64,000 nucleotides of DNA, from positions 19,846 through 83,845 of the forward strand of contig SKCR01035613.1 in NCBI GenBank assembly GCA_019454045.1, read 5' to 3'. Positions 11,845-22,244 of this stretch are shown here, in pieces (positions within the stretch are counted from its first letter, which is position 1; each line of letters opens with the position of its first letter). Origin of the DNA: Zanthoxylum bungeanum (taxonomy: Eukaryota; Streptophyta; Magnoliopsida; Sapindales; Rutaceae). Made by a program: the position numbers and the translations under genes. The notes under the pieces were generated by a model. It saw only the letters and a list, made by a program, of their open reading frames with translations. It searched no databases and was not told the DNA's origin.

Positions 11845-12040
11845 TGTGGGCCTCGCCCCTAGATTGCCATACCCAGCAAAGATTGATAGTGATGTGGGCC
11901 TCGCCCCCAGATTGCCATACCCGGCAAGGACTGATTGTGATGTGGGCCTCAACCCACAGAATGCCGTACCCGGCAAAGACTGATAATGATGTGGGCCTCG
12001 CCCCCAGAGTGACGTACCCGGCAAAGATTGATAATGATGA
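11845..12040. repeat. Tandem array 3, 48-bp unit
   Basis: Four units of about 48 bp that keep 'gatgtgggcctcgcccccag' from array 2 and add 'ccatacccggcaa' and 'gactgat'. It looks like array 2's unit extended by new sequence, so arrays 2 and 3 probably share an origin. Confidence 0.8.
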
Positions 12041-12401
12041 AAACGATTTATTTCAACATACTATATTGCTCTCATCGAGACAATCTTAACAACTAAACAT
12101 ATTTTCGTTCTCAACGAATGCTTTGTGTCAAAACCAGAGAACCTTCAAAGTACTTGATACACTCAACTCCAATCGTCTGAATAAGTGATCTGAACTAGAC
12201 TCCTAGTGTGTGTCTGTGTGCGCTAAGGCTCTTTCGCAGCTTGTTCCTTAAGTGGGCCAACTCGATGATTTTGCTTTGGAGAATCGAACCAGTGGGTCTA
12301 ACCAACCTGGATGTCTTAATCACGTTTTGTGATTACTTCGGCGTACTCAACATGATATGGTCTTCGTCTTTTTTCTTTTTTCTCTTTCTTTTCATTTTGA
12401 A

Positions 12402-12432
<31 letters not shown>

Positions 12433-12857
12433 CTTTTTCTGACACACCTACCCTTTAAGGTAGCATTTCTCCTCATGGTGGTCCTAATACTCACCCATTG
12501 GTAGCTTCACGCTTATCGGTTATAGATGGTCTATTTTTTTTTCTTTTCTTTTTATTTCAGAGACTTTTTCTTTATATCCAACCATATCATATATCATAGC
12601 ATCAGTAAACCAGGGTGGACTTCCAGGTAAACGGTCATTCACTAATCCATCATCTCTTCAACTAGTCACCTTGCCAACCACTCAGGCTTCTACCGCTGAG
12701 ATCCCGCAATCAAGTGCACGTGAGTCTAACTGAGATCAATCCATTCAGAATACCGGACGAGAGCGCGTCTCGCACTTATCGTTTCTAGGGTTTCTCCCTA
12801 CAACATACAATGTCATCACCGGACACATGTCTAACCATCAAAGACTTATCTCTCTCA
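12041..12857. other. Non-coding inner region with polypyrimidine tracts
   Basis: No supported gene. A strongly biased T/C tract lies at 12361-12440 (purine-rich in the element's sense), with a second at about 12530-12570. The open frame through it comes from low complexity. Confidence 0.6.
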
Positions 12858-12884
12858 TTTTTTTTTATTTTTTTTTATTTTTTT
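12858..12884 (-). other. A-rich tract after the LOG copy, likely poly(A) remnant
   Basis: In LOG sense, about 70 bases after the stop codon, the sequence becomes three A-runs split by single T bases. This is where the poly(A) tail of a reverse-transcribed mRNA would sit. It supports capture through RNA, though A-rich low-complexity DNA is also common in this region. Confidence 0.5.
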
Positions 12885-12951
12885 CAACAATTAAACTAGA
12901 GTACAAACTTTCAAATATTTCATGTCTGTAATACCTGGTCAGTAGGAAACA

Positions 12952-13605
12952 TCACTGATTAAGATCAATGTCCAATCTGCGCTTCTTGCCACGATCACCA
13001 TCTGTCCAGTCCAATTTGGAGAGGATAGGGTCGAGCTTCAGTTCAAAAGCTATGATCTGATCATTAAACTCTTCGGCCTTTGTTGCAGTCAAGAAAATAT
13101 CTTCAACAGATTTGGTGACGAATTCATGTTTTTTGGCTTCCGCGAGAAATACAAACAGAAAATCGAAGAAATGTACAATGTTGAGTATCCCAATGGGCTT
13201 CCGATGAATGTTTAAATGTTCCCATGATGCAACCGTGAATATTTCTTCAAGGGTACCAAGTCTACCTGGTAACGCAATAAACGCATTCGCAGTATTGATC
13301 ATTTCATAGAATCGTTCAGACATACCTGATATGACACGTTCATCTTCATTTGTTGGTCCAATTAACTGTTCGTCCGCCAAAGGTCTTGGGATGATTCCCA
13401 AAACATAACCGCCACCATCCTGAATGGCTTTTGAAATGCTTCCCATTATCCCAAGATTTCCACCGCCATATACTAGATGTATATTCTTCTCAGCCATGAC
13501 TCGCCCCAATTCCTTCGCAGCCTCAATGAATTCGGGTTTATTACCAGTGTTGGATCCACAGAAAACAAAAATTCACTTGAATCGCTGCTGTGAAGTTGCT
13601 TCCAT
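12952..13605 (-). pseudogene. Intronless LOG-like (cytokinin riboside 5'-monophosphate phosphoribohydrolase) retrocopy
   Basis: LOG enzymes release active cytokinin bases from cytokinin riboside monophosphates in the cytosol and nucleus. This copy reads, from the ATG at 13605, about 217 codons, near full length for the family. Visible motifs are VFCGS near residue 14, VYGGGNLGIMG, the region around ERFYEM that carries the family's conserved Arg, and PGRLGTLEE, a form of the nucleotide-binding signature PGGxGTxxE with the second Gly changed to Arg. The C-terminus is basic and ends KKRRLDIDLNQ. Plant LOG genes are normally split by several introns; none is present. The sequence before the ATG resembles a CT-rich 5' UTR, and an A-rich tract follows the stop. 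Codon 11 is TGA (13573-13575), where the family usually has Arg, so CGA to TGA is likely. The remaining frame is open. It lies inside the 11.4-kb LTR element in the same sense. A product starting downstream would lack the VFCGS strand. Confidence 0.85.
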
Positions 13606-13738
13606 TTTCTTTCTCTTACTTGGATGTATATCTGGATGTGTTGAGGAGAGAAATGTTGAGCTGAATTTCTAGAACCTGAAAAGGGGTGAGTAATAATTGC
13701 ACTAATATCTTCCACAGAACGATTGTTAGCTAAACCAC

Positions 13739-13924
13739 AAAAGAAGTCGTGAGAGGTCAAAAAGTCTTGGATCCTGTCTACGAAAATAAAAGAAAACAAC
13801 AAAAGAAGTCGTGAAATGTCAAAAGGTCTTGGATCCTGTCTACGAAAATAAAAGAAAACAACAAAAGAAGTCATGAAATGTCAAAAAGCCTTGGATTCTA
13901 TCTACGAAAATAAAAGAAAACAAC
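13739..13924. repeat. Three tandem 62-bp units upstream of the LOG copy
   Basis: Three near-identical units start at 13739, 13801 and 13863. Each contains 'aaaagaagtcgtgaaatgtc', 'cttggat' and 'tctacgaaaataaaagaaaa'. They lie 5' of the LOG start, within the element. Confidence 0.9.
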
Positions 13925-14614
13925 AAAGGAAAAGCAATAATTAAGGCAACAGAATTGTGTACTCAATACGCCACTCGCTTGGTATAAATTCATTAGGATG
14001 TGTTTCAAGAATTCTTTCTTTACTCAGCCACCACTAATGAATTAGCTCCCATCTTTGTGATTGTCCAAATACCATTCCTTCCATCTTAAAATGCTCCGTC
14101 TGTGCTTTTACCTACAAAAATAACACACAAAATTAAAAATTCTACAACATGTATACACAAAACATGAAAACAGAAATTGCAACAAAGTACATGGGTTGCC
14201 TCCCTGCTAGCGCTAAATTCATGGTCTTCAGCCAGACATGACCGAAATCCATCTGTCAAGGTGGCTTCAATGTCGTCCTCAGTGCTTGTGCCACCTTTTG
14301 ATCTTTGTCGCTTTGCCTTTTTTCTCTTAAAAACCTGCGAATACAAAACAACAGAATAAAGACGTGTGCATGTAATGCATACGTATACATGTATGGAGAT
14401 ACTCCATGTTCTTGATGGGTGAGACCTTCATTGTGCTCCTTGGCGCCATGTGTTTCCTCCTGTTAGTTCTTCCCTTTCTGTTTAAAACCTGCAAACATAG
14501 GACAAACACAAGAATTGCAAGTACGTTACATGTATGCATGCATGGATATGTTTCCTATCCCGTTGGGCTAGGCCTTCCACCAATTCCCTTGGTGACTGCT
14601 CAATCTTCTTTCCT
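13925..14614 (-). other. Inner region with repeated modules and a conserved plant-element motif
   Basis: No gene recognised. In the minus sense two modules each follow an acceptor-like end: '...cgcag' then GTTTTTAAG near 14338, and '...ttgcag' then GTTTTAAAC near 14490. This suggests an old duplication. Around 14190-14240 the plus strand reads 'gggttgcctccc', 'agcgctaaat', 'ggtcttcagccagac', which resembles a sequence I recall as recurring in many plant Gypsy elements. The minus-strand frame at 14086-14346 contains FKRKKAKRQRSKGG but matches no family I know. Confidence 0.45.
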
Positions 14615-14773
14615 TCAGGTAAAATACAGCTGCAATCTGTCCCTGTTATTGGCTATACGAAGTGCGGCCAAATTGACCACAACATTGGTCAAAACTTGCA
14701 ATATCTCAATAATTTCGATTACTTTGGTCTCCAATTGATCCAGGCGAGATCCCTCGTTGGCTGACTCGCTCAT
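14615..14773 (-). pseudogene. Truncated gag start of the non-autonomous Tat element
   Basis: From the ATG at 14771-14773 the frame encodes 52 residues before TGA at 14615-14617. It begins MSESANEGSRLDQLE and aligns with the gag start at 1518 (MSESDIEVSRIDQLE), both after matching leaders. The similarity ends after about 40 residues, so the capsid and zinc-finger parts are missing. It may be kept because it contains or adjoins a packaging signal; that is inference. Confidence 0.75.
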
Positions 14774-15730
14774 GTTGGCTGACGGTCTCTTGACGAGTCC
14801 CTCTGCTTTCCTAACCCAACGGGAATCTATGATGGCTTTTAAGACACAAAAGGGTTAACATGATGCGTGTATGCATGAAATGCGTGAGATGTATGGAATA
14901 AATAAGCTCATAAAAGGATTTTACACTAATTGGCCCGTTATCATTTTAAAGTATTCAATCATACTATTGCGCGGTGCAAACTTGTCCCAGTTGAAAAGGC
15001 CCAACAAGTTTATACTTTTACAATAACATGGCTAAACAACTTCAAATAATAAGAGGCCTAAACACAAAAATGGCCCATCGGCATTTTAGAAGCTTTGGGC
15101 TCAATTGTCAAAGGACATGAACTTGTCCCAATTTAAATGGCCCAACAAGTTCATATCTCTTGACAAGAGGTCCAACTGAATCCAAATGACGATGGTCCAA
15201 AACACAAGCATAAATAAATATTTTCTAAGGGTCATACAACTAAGGTTCACATGTAGGTTTCAGGAGTGTAAACAAAAGCTCTCGCTGACGAAGGATTTCC
15301 CACAACTAGAACTCCCCACTCAAGGGTTCAAACGACCAAGTGAGCACACCTTTTTTTATACCTTACGGTACGTGCCAACGAGTTACGATGTGTGACTGCC
15401 TGTCAAATGGATTTCCCGTTGTAGATTCCCCAGAGGGAGGGTGGAGCGAGGCTCTCTTAAGTACCCAGCCCCTTAGGCTCTTATCGCTTGGTGTCAGGAA
15501 TAAACAACGAGTCCTCCAAATTAGTCTATCATAGTAGGCTACAAGTAGATGATTATCTAGGTGCCTTCACAGCTTTTCCTTATAGAAAGGTAGTGAGTGA
15601 AGGAAGACATCAAACTATCACCTAGCCTTAATAATGCCTTTGATTAAACTCCCTAAACCCACAGTAGACATGGTTAATTAAAGCACAAATCACAAACATT
15701 ACAAGACATTATTTCGGGGCCGATTCTCTA
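14774..15730 (-). other. 5' leader of the LOG-carrying element
   Basis: Collinear with 1519-2524 of the first Tat element. Non-coding. Contains the same 'tggccca..cattttagaagctttgggc' module (about 15071-15100). Confidence 0.7.
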
Positions 15731-15750
15731 TCCCAGTGGAGTCGCCAGAC
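15731..15750 (-). other. Primer binding site of the LOG-carrying element
   Basis: The minus strand reads GTC then TGGCGACTCCACTGGGA, directly inside LTR C. It is the same site as at 2525-2543 apart from one missing G. Confidence 0.75.
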
Positions 15751-18577
15751 TGTAGACAATAGAAACTGGACGACGCTTTTCTGGGCTCGCGGCCCGGTTG
15801 GGAGTACGGAGTAGCCTGCGGGGGACTAAACCGGAGAATAAAATGGAGTCGCCACCCGGTGTGAACCGGGAAAATGATTTAAGGCTGCACTCACCCCTCG
15901 CACGGGAAGACCTCAAACCGTTGGGTTCGGAATGGTTCCTTACTTATGCCACTTGTAATGAACGGATTTGTGCAATAATTTAACTAAGCCTACACAGCAT
16001 ACATGTCCAAGAATAACCTAAATCTAGTTCGCATTCATAAAAATAAATCATATGTCTAAGTCATCATGCTTTAAAAGTAAGTCATCATAACGGCAAGCAT
16101 ACGGTAACACACAATAATCTCATAAGCATGTTGAATTATCAAACACGAAAAATAAATAACAACCTAGGCATAAACGTAGATTAAACTCCTATTACGAAAG
16201 AAAATAACTATAACATGCATAAAGAAATAACATAATAACGACCTAATCATGCTTAAGTAATAAATAACATACTGGGCCTAATCATGCTCGAATACAAGGT
16301 TGGGTGAAATGAAATACGTGTGTCTATCAAGTGGTACGGGGCATTGTATCCCGAGTGCAAACCGCAATACCGTCCATTCGGATTCGGCTACGGAATTTAC
16401 GTCTGGGTTTCCATCTGATATACCATAAGAGAGGACACATATTCCGTTCACCCGGAAATCACAGCATACATCAATCCACAATACTCATGCGAAATAAAAC
16501 AATAAAATAACTAAATAAAGGATAATAAACAAAAAGGGTGCCCTAAGGTCTAACCTTTTAGTCGCTTTCCGGGAGTGCGTTTTACGGAGCCGGAAGGGTT
16601 ATCGTTTCCACTATTTTCACTGGTCCGCTGTTTCCGCTGTTTTCACTGGTTCACTCTTTTCGCTGTTTTCACTGGTTTGTCCGTTTTCACTCACGGTTTC
16701 CGCTCGCTGTTTTCTCTGTTTTACTCGTTATTTCTTAGTCTATTTTTAGGCCGATTTTGGGACGGTTCTGGGATGATTTTTGGGAAGTTTTCTGTCTTGG
16801 TTTTGTTCGGTGTTTGGGCTGTATTAGAGGCTGTTTCACGTGGCTTTGAGAGAGGTGAGCATGGATGGTTTCCACGTGTGCATGGTTGAAGCGTGAGCTG
16901 TTTTATATGGCTTGTTCATGGCAGTTTGGCGTGAAGTGGTGCAGTGGGCTGGTGCGTGGTCAGGGGCAGTGAAGGGGCTGATGCGTGATGGTGGCAGTGA
17001 GTTTGTTCATGGAGATCAGTGGTGTGATGGCTGTGTGTGTGTTTCAGGAGCTGGTCAGTGGCGTAAAGGGGCTGTTATTTACATGGAGAGGAGCTGCTGT
17101 TAAGAGAGGAAGGGGCTGTGTCGTGAGTGAGAAATATATGTGCAGTGGCTAGGGAGTTGCCGAGAGAGGAAGGGGCTGAGTGATAATGGCGAGGAGGCAG
17201 TGTGTTGTGCATGAAAGATTAGTGTGCTAAGGGACGTGTGAGTATGAGGGGGAAGCCATGAGTCTAGGGATAGTTACGTGAGTTTATTGTTTCTGTATGG
17301 GGGTTCATTTAGGGTGAGTTGTTTATGCGTTGATGGAGGCTAGGATGGGTGGTTCAGGAGAGAGGTGCCATGTGATTGAGGGGCTGAGTCGGTTTGTTGA
17401 AGGTCCGTGAGTTGCTTGCAGTGTTCGTGGGGAAAGAGGCAGTAAGGGTTGGGCGTTTTGGCGTGAAAATGGCTATGAGCGGAAGGTGAAGTCAGGGGCC
17501 TCCAGGAGTCATTTGCTTAGGGCTTATTATGTTTCTGTCGGTGCATGGGCAGTGAGGCTGAGTGTGCTTGTGGCTTTGAGTGAGAGTTGTGTGAGGGAGT
17601 CGGGTCCTGCGTGAGGCAAGGGGCTGATGAAATGAGCTGCTACCGAGAGGGGCTTGGGCTGTGAGATTTGCGTGGACTGTGTGTTGCTGAAGGGGCAGTT
17701 TTTGCCGAGAGTGGAGAGATAAGAGTCAAGGATTTTAGGTTTATTTTCCCTGAAATGAGTTCCCCCTGCGTGAGTGAAGGTCCATTGGGTTTATATGGTT
17801 TCTGAAGTGAGAGAGAGGTATGGGTGAGAGGCATGGAGGGTGGTTATTGGCTAGTTCAAGTTGGTGAGTGGAGTGATGATGGGCGTGAAGGGTTTTTGAT
17901 GGTTTGGGTTTGTGAGGCTAGGGTGGGTGTTTGAATAATGCATGCATTGTATGGGTTTGGTCATGGGTGGTTAAGGGTTTTTGTTTTTTGTTTGATCGCT
18001 AAACTTTGTTTGCATGGGTTGGTTCACGTGGGCATAAGTGGCTTTGTTAGGGTTTTTGTATTTTGGTCAGGCTAGTGGGTGTTGATTAGTTTATTATTTT
18101 GTTGGCTAGTGCTTGGTTTTTGGCTTGGTGAAATGCTTTGTTTATGGGTATTGAATGAGTGGTTTGTGAAGGAATGGTTTGTGAAGATGATTCACGTGGG
18201 AGTTGTGGTGGTGGAATGGGTTTTGTCATGGGTAGTGGTTGCATGAGTGATAGGAATGGGCGGTTTGGATTTTTGTTGCTTGGTGGTTGGTTTTTGGTCG
18301 TTTAGTTTCGTTGGTTAGTGTTTGGGAGGGAATTTTTTGGAGAGAGTGATTTTTGGTTATTTGGGTAGGAATTGTGAGATATGGGTTTGGGTCGAGGATA
18401 ATTTTAAAACTGAGACCGAACGAGCGAACCCGAAGCTTGAACGAGCGAACCAAATCCAACAAAAAAATGTCAATTCTTGACCTTTCCCTTCCGACGACCG
18501 CTTTCCGCAACTAAAAAGGTAGTGCCTCCATTCGAGGCTCATCATCGGGACTTACATGCAAAAATGCAGTGCCTACT
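15751..18577 (-). repeat. LTR C, 5' LTR of the LOG-carrying element
   Basis: Starts TGTAGACAATAG; ends GTGCCTACT, with a terminal A to T change compared with LTR B. The direct repeat CATAT follows at 18578. It carries the shared block at 16329-16430 and the same G/T-rich body as LTR B (about 16750-18400). Confidence 0.88.
16329..16430 (-). repeat. Copy of the 95-bp shared block in LTR C
   Basis: Same sequence and sense as the block in LTR B at 7746-7841. Confidence 0.75.
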
Positions 18578-18582
18578 CATAT

Positions 18583-19115
18583 CATATCTATAAACGATAT
18601 TAATATCAAAATTTATATACGTACATATCCCATCGCACATATAATTTTGTATGGCGGACAACATAACATACATAGCCATCACAATACTTAAAAGATATGT
18701 GACTAACCATTAACTTACATATATACTCTCGTAACGAATATAAACTTTATATCAATAAATACATCCATTGTCACAGCCAGAAGTGACAAATAATCCTACA
18801 TGCTCTTATGATGTTGATAGTCTGAAATTTATCAATTTTTGTCATCACTACAATGGAAAACGTAAAATGATCTCTTTCAAAACCCATTTCTAAAATACAT
18901 TTGAAAAACACTTTTACTATAAACAAAATCAGTTTCAAAATCCATCATCGTAAATCCACATCGAGCATCCAGCATAACGCAACTGGACGAAACATAAACA
19001 AGAGCTCAATGCCCAAATCGCACGCACAGATCGGACAATGAATGAAACGATCCCTTGTCGACAGAGGGTTGGGTCAGCCCACTACAGTTGGACAAACCTC
19101 TATACTGTTGGTTTC
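18583..19115 (-). other. Non-coding inner part of the chromovirus element
   Basis: Continuation of the host of the 11.4-kb element. No open frame. A module near 19015-19110 ('cgcacgcacagatcggacaatg...') resembles 21440-21500, so this leader contains duplicated segments. It ends at the target duplication TATAC (19111-19115) of the solo Copia LTR. Confidence 0.45.
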
Positions 19116-21201
19116 CTCTAAGGTTCCCAAGATCATTTATCAAGCAAGAAAATAACATGTGAATACAATCAAAGGAGGTGCAGAATACTCACAATGAATG
19201 GTTGAGTGATGCGATTAACAACAAAACTCCATTTCCTTCCTCTGTCAAGCTCGGCAAACTCACTGGTTTGGCCTCCATGGATTTGGTCATTGTGGGTATT
19301 TTGACTCCATCTTCATCTTCAAGCTCCAAGCTTTAACAATGGTGATTCCAAGCTCACTAAATGACTTCCCTATCACCTTAGGATAACTCTATGTGTGCTA
19401 GCACCTTGATTTTTGCCACAAAAATCATTTGCTTCTCCTCCATTTCCTCGGCAAAACAGAAGACAGAAGATAGAAGATGAAGCAGCCCCTTTTGGGCGAG
19501 AGAGAGAAGAAATGGTGAAGAGATAGTGAAGTGTTTTTGGCTCTCAAAACCGTATGCCAAGAGAGAGAAAATGAAAAAGTGTAATTGTTTTTTAAATTTC
19601 CAAAAATAAATTAACAAATACCATTTTTTCAATTTTCAAAAGTCAAAGGTACAAGCCTTTTAACTTTCCAACAACCATCACTATTCACATCAACTCACAT
19701 CACTCAATCAAGTGACAACTTGTCACATCACTCAAAGTGACATTTGATTTGACGCTTGATGTGACTAATGATTTAATGCTTGAGGTGACTTGCGTGCCGC
19801 ACTCAAATTCGAAATGCGAATGCGCTCGCAAACACTCGTGGGCTCGGGTTCGCTAATTCCAAATTAACGAATTTTCCGTCGCGACGCAATTAAATGATTT
19901 TGCCTAGCAAAATCACCATTCATGTCGCTAACGAATTAATTCTAAATCAACTCGTTCACCCGAATTAAAATCTAATTTCAATTCCGCGTCGAAATCCAAT
20001 TTCGTTTAATATATCGAATATATTAATTTATCAATTAATTCCAAATTAATCGTTATCTCTCTTTAAATGATATTTTATCCCAGATAAAATATCTCCGCAA
20101 TTAATCCCAGATTAATTTTCTCTCTCATCTAATTAATCCTAGATTAATAAAAGTACGAGTCATACGTCATCGGTGAATCTTCGGGAAGTGACCCATGAGA
20201 TCCCCGGATATGTTGGCAGTAAATTCGGTCGTCGGACTATCCGAATATATAAGTACCTCGTACTACGTTTATACCGATTTACAAGACAAGGTTGGCTTCT
20301 AGCAAAGCGTCATGCCTACCCAATTCTCCAGAAACATGCTTACAGGAATAAGCAATATATATCAGGCGTAATATATGTAGTATTGCTTATTTCTGTCCAG
20401 TATCGGATGATCACGTGCTAGGCCTGGGGCTGGAATTGTGTCTGCCCCGTACGAAGCACATATCGGATGTCTGGTAACTAGTCTCTATAATCGGATAAAC
20501 ATGACCTTGTCATTTTATCCCGATGACTACAGTACTTAAGAGTACTATTACCATATCCTACGTGACCATCATCTCCACTATGACTGGAGTGATACTTCCG
20601 TCTTGACATCACACCCAACACACTATGATTCTCAATATACCTAGCATTGGCGTACACAGAACCTGTTAAACCCTGGACGACCGCAACCAAAGTATATTGA
20701 TTGTCTTAAGTATTAGCGGTGCAAGTCTCAGGTTAAGACCAAATACACCTACCCTGATTTCGGACTTCCATAGACACATAGTCATACTACCAATGGAATT
20801 CCGAGATGGTCTATCCAGAGCGAAGCTGTTTCCCGTACCATCGGTAAAACACAACCTCCTATTATACTTGTATGAGTATCCTATACCCAAATATATGAGA
20901 ACTATGTTGTTGTGCCCTCACAACGCGCACAAGTGTAATACTAGTCTTTTACGTATTTATTGATGTCCAATCTCGATAATACTCTGACTAGGGATATTTA
21001 ATGATTTATCCTACGTGGACTTATACTGTCTCATATCATTCTCAATCCAGGAACAAATCATAGGGACCTCCTATGATTTATACATCTTGGTGATCTAATC
21101 ACAAATGATAAGAGTGCAATCTACTTTGTTACATAGTTAATTTGTACAACAACACCATGATCTGTACAAATAGTGACGCTATGGGTCATAATTGTCCAAC
21201 A
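19116..21201 (-). mobile_element. Solo Copia LTR
   Basis: Starts TGTTGGTTTCC and ends GTCCAACA. It is flanked by TATAC at 19111-19115 and 21202-21206. Its body matches the LTRs of the Copia element at 22245-32190 (for example 20170-20300 against 23140-23260 and 20720-20830 against 23690-23800), so it is the same lineage. No internal domain is left: the product of recombination between two LTRs. Confidence 0.88.
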
Positions 21202-22197
21202 TATACAAGCATCGCAACGAAAATATATCATATCAAATTATAAAACTATAAAAAAAAAATCATATACAAGTGTCGTGACAGAAACATATCATGTCGTATA
21301 CTATCATAAACAATATCGAAATGCATCAAAATCAAAATGTAACTCTTTTGAAATCATTTACCCCATAACATAAATATTTTGTAAATCAAAAATAAATCTT
21401 TAATGCAAACTTTTCAAAATACATATCGATTGTAGACTAATCGGTCGCGCGCACAAATCAGACAGTGTATGGACCATGTTGACGGGTAGTGGGCCAGTCA
21501 TTTTCTGATGGTCTGGACCCCATAATAAGCGCCCCGATCAAGCCGGAATGAAACATATACAAGCACCAAGAAGGGTCAAAAATATAAAATCATCAAGCAC
21601 CGTGACGGAAACAAATTTTCAAGCGTCTCAATAGAAACAAATTTTTACAATTTAAAAACATCAAAGTCATTTTCGAACGACGAGATGGAAACATATTATC
21701 AAGTACCTCGACAGAAACATATCGATAAATCTCAAAACATGAAAACGTGAATCAAGCGTCGTGGCGGGAATATTTCTTTATCTTTTATATTCAAAATCAA
21801 AACATCTAAAAACTTTCTTTCTTTCTTTTTTCTTTTCAAAATACTTTATGTCAAAAATCAAATAATAAGTTTTCAAAACATGGTTCAAAATATCAATTCA
21901 CAATTCAGACTATCAACATCATAAAATCTCTTGTACCTAAAAACACCTAGAATTCACATTACTTACTTATAAATATACTTATATAAACCACATACTTTTA
22001 ACTCATACATATACATATATTCATAGTACACAAACATATACAGATAATCCAAATCACCCATTTCAATCAAAATCACAGCACATCATACCATATACTAGAA
22101 ATCAAATTAAATAGCAAACATAAGACCTATATAGTCTATTCACAACAGAAAACTTATATGATCGGATACCTTGTAGCTACAGTCACCGACACCTAAA
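21202..22197 (-). other. Leader of the chromovirus element with short repeats
   Basis: Non-coding. Divergent repeats of the type 'caagc.tcg.gacggaaaca' occur near 21205, 21265, 21600, 21625, 21690 and 21750. No gag is found between this leader and the 3' end at 7165. Confidence 0.45.
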
Positions 22198-22217
22198 CCT
22201 GGCTCTGATAACACAAC
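22198..22217 (-). other. Primer binding site (initiator Met tRNA type) of the chromovirus element
   Basis: The minus strand reads GTTATCAGAGCCAGG directly inside the LTR end GGGGTGTTACA. This is the TGGTATCAGAGCCAGG site of Tekay-type elements with one G changed to T. Confidence 0.7.
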
Positions 22218-22244
22218 TGTAACACCCCGCCAAAGGTAAGATGA

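Larger units (their letters stand above)
7161..18582 (-). mobile_element. Complete non-autonomous Tat-type LTR element carrying a LOG copy
   Basis: A full LTR element transcribed leftwards: 5' LTR C (15751-18577), primer site (15731-15750), leader, truncated gag (14615-14773), LOG retrocopy (12952-13605), tandem arrays (10105-12040), polypurine tract (9950-9963) and 3' LTR B (7166-9949). It is flanked by the direct 5-bp repeat CATAT (7161-7165 and 18578-18582), so both borders are exact and no rearrangement has removed an end. The inner region of about 5.8 kb has no protease, reverse transcriptase or integrase, so the element must have moved using proteins from a relative, such as the gag-bearing element at 1-5035. 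The inserted DNA itself is 7166-18577. Confidence 0.88.

Noticed and set aside
11220..12024. Overlapping minus-strand frames of 185, 197 and 86 codons as genes
   Set aside because: They consist wholly of translated tandem repeats whose unit is a multiple of three; several frames are equally open and there is no non-repeat domain.
11431..12040. Possible CRISPR-like array of regular repeats
   Set aside because: Repeats are contiguous with no unique spacers, and the context is a plant retrotransposon.
13473..13874. 133-codon minus-strand frame overlapping the LOG copy
   Set aside because: It is the translation of the 62-bp tandem units running into LOG in the wrong frame.
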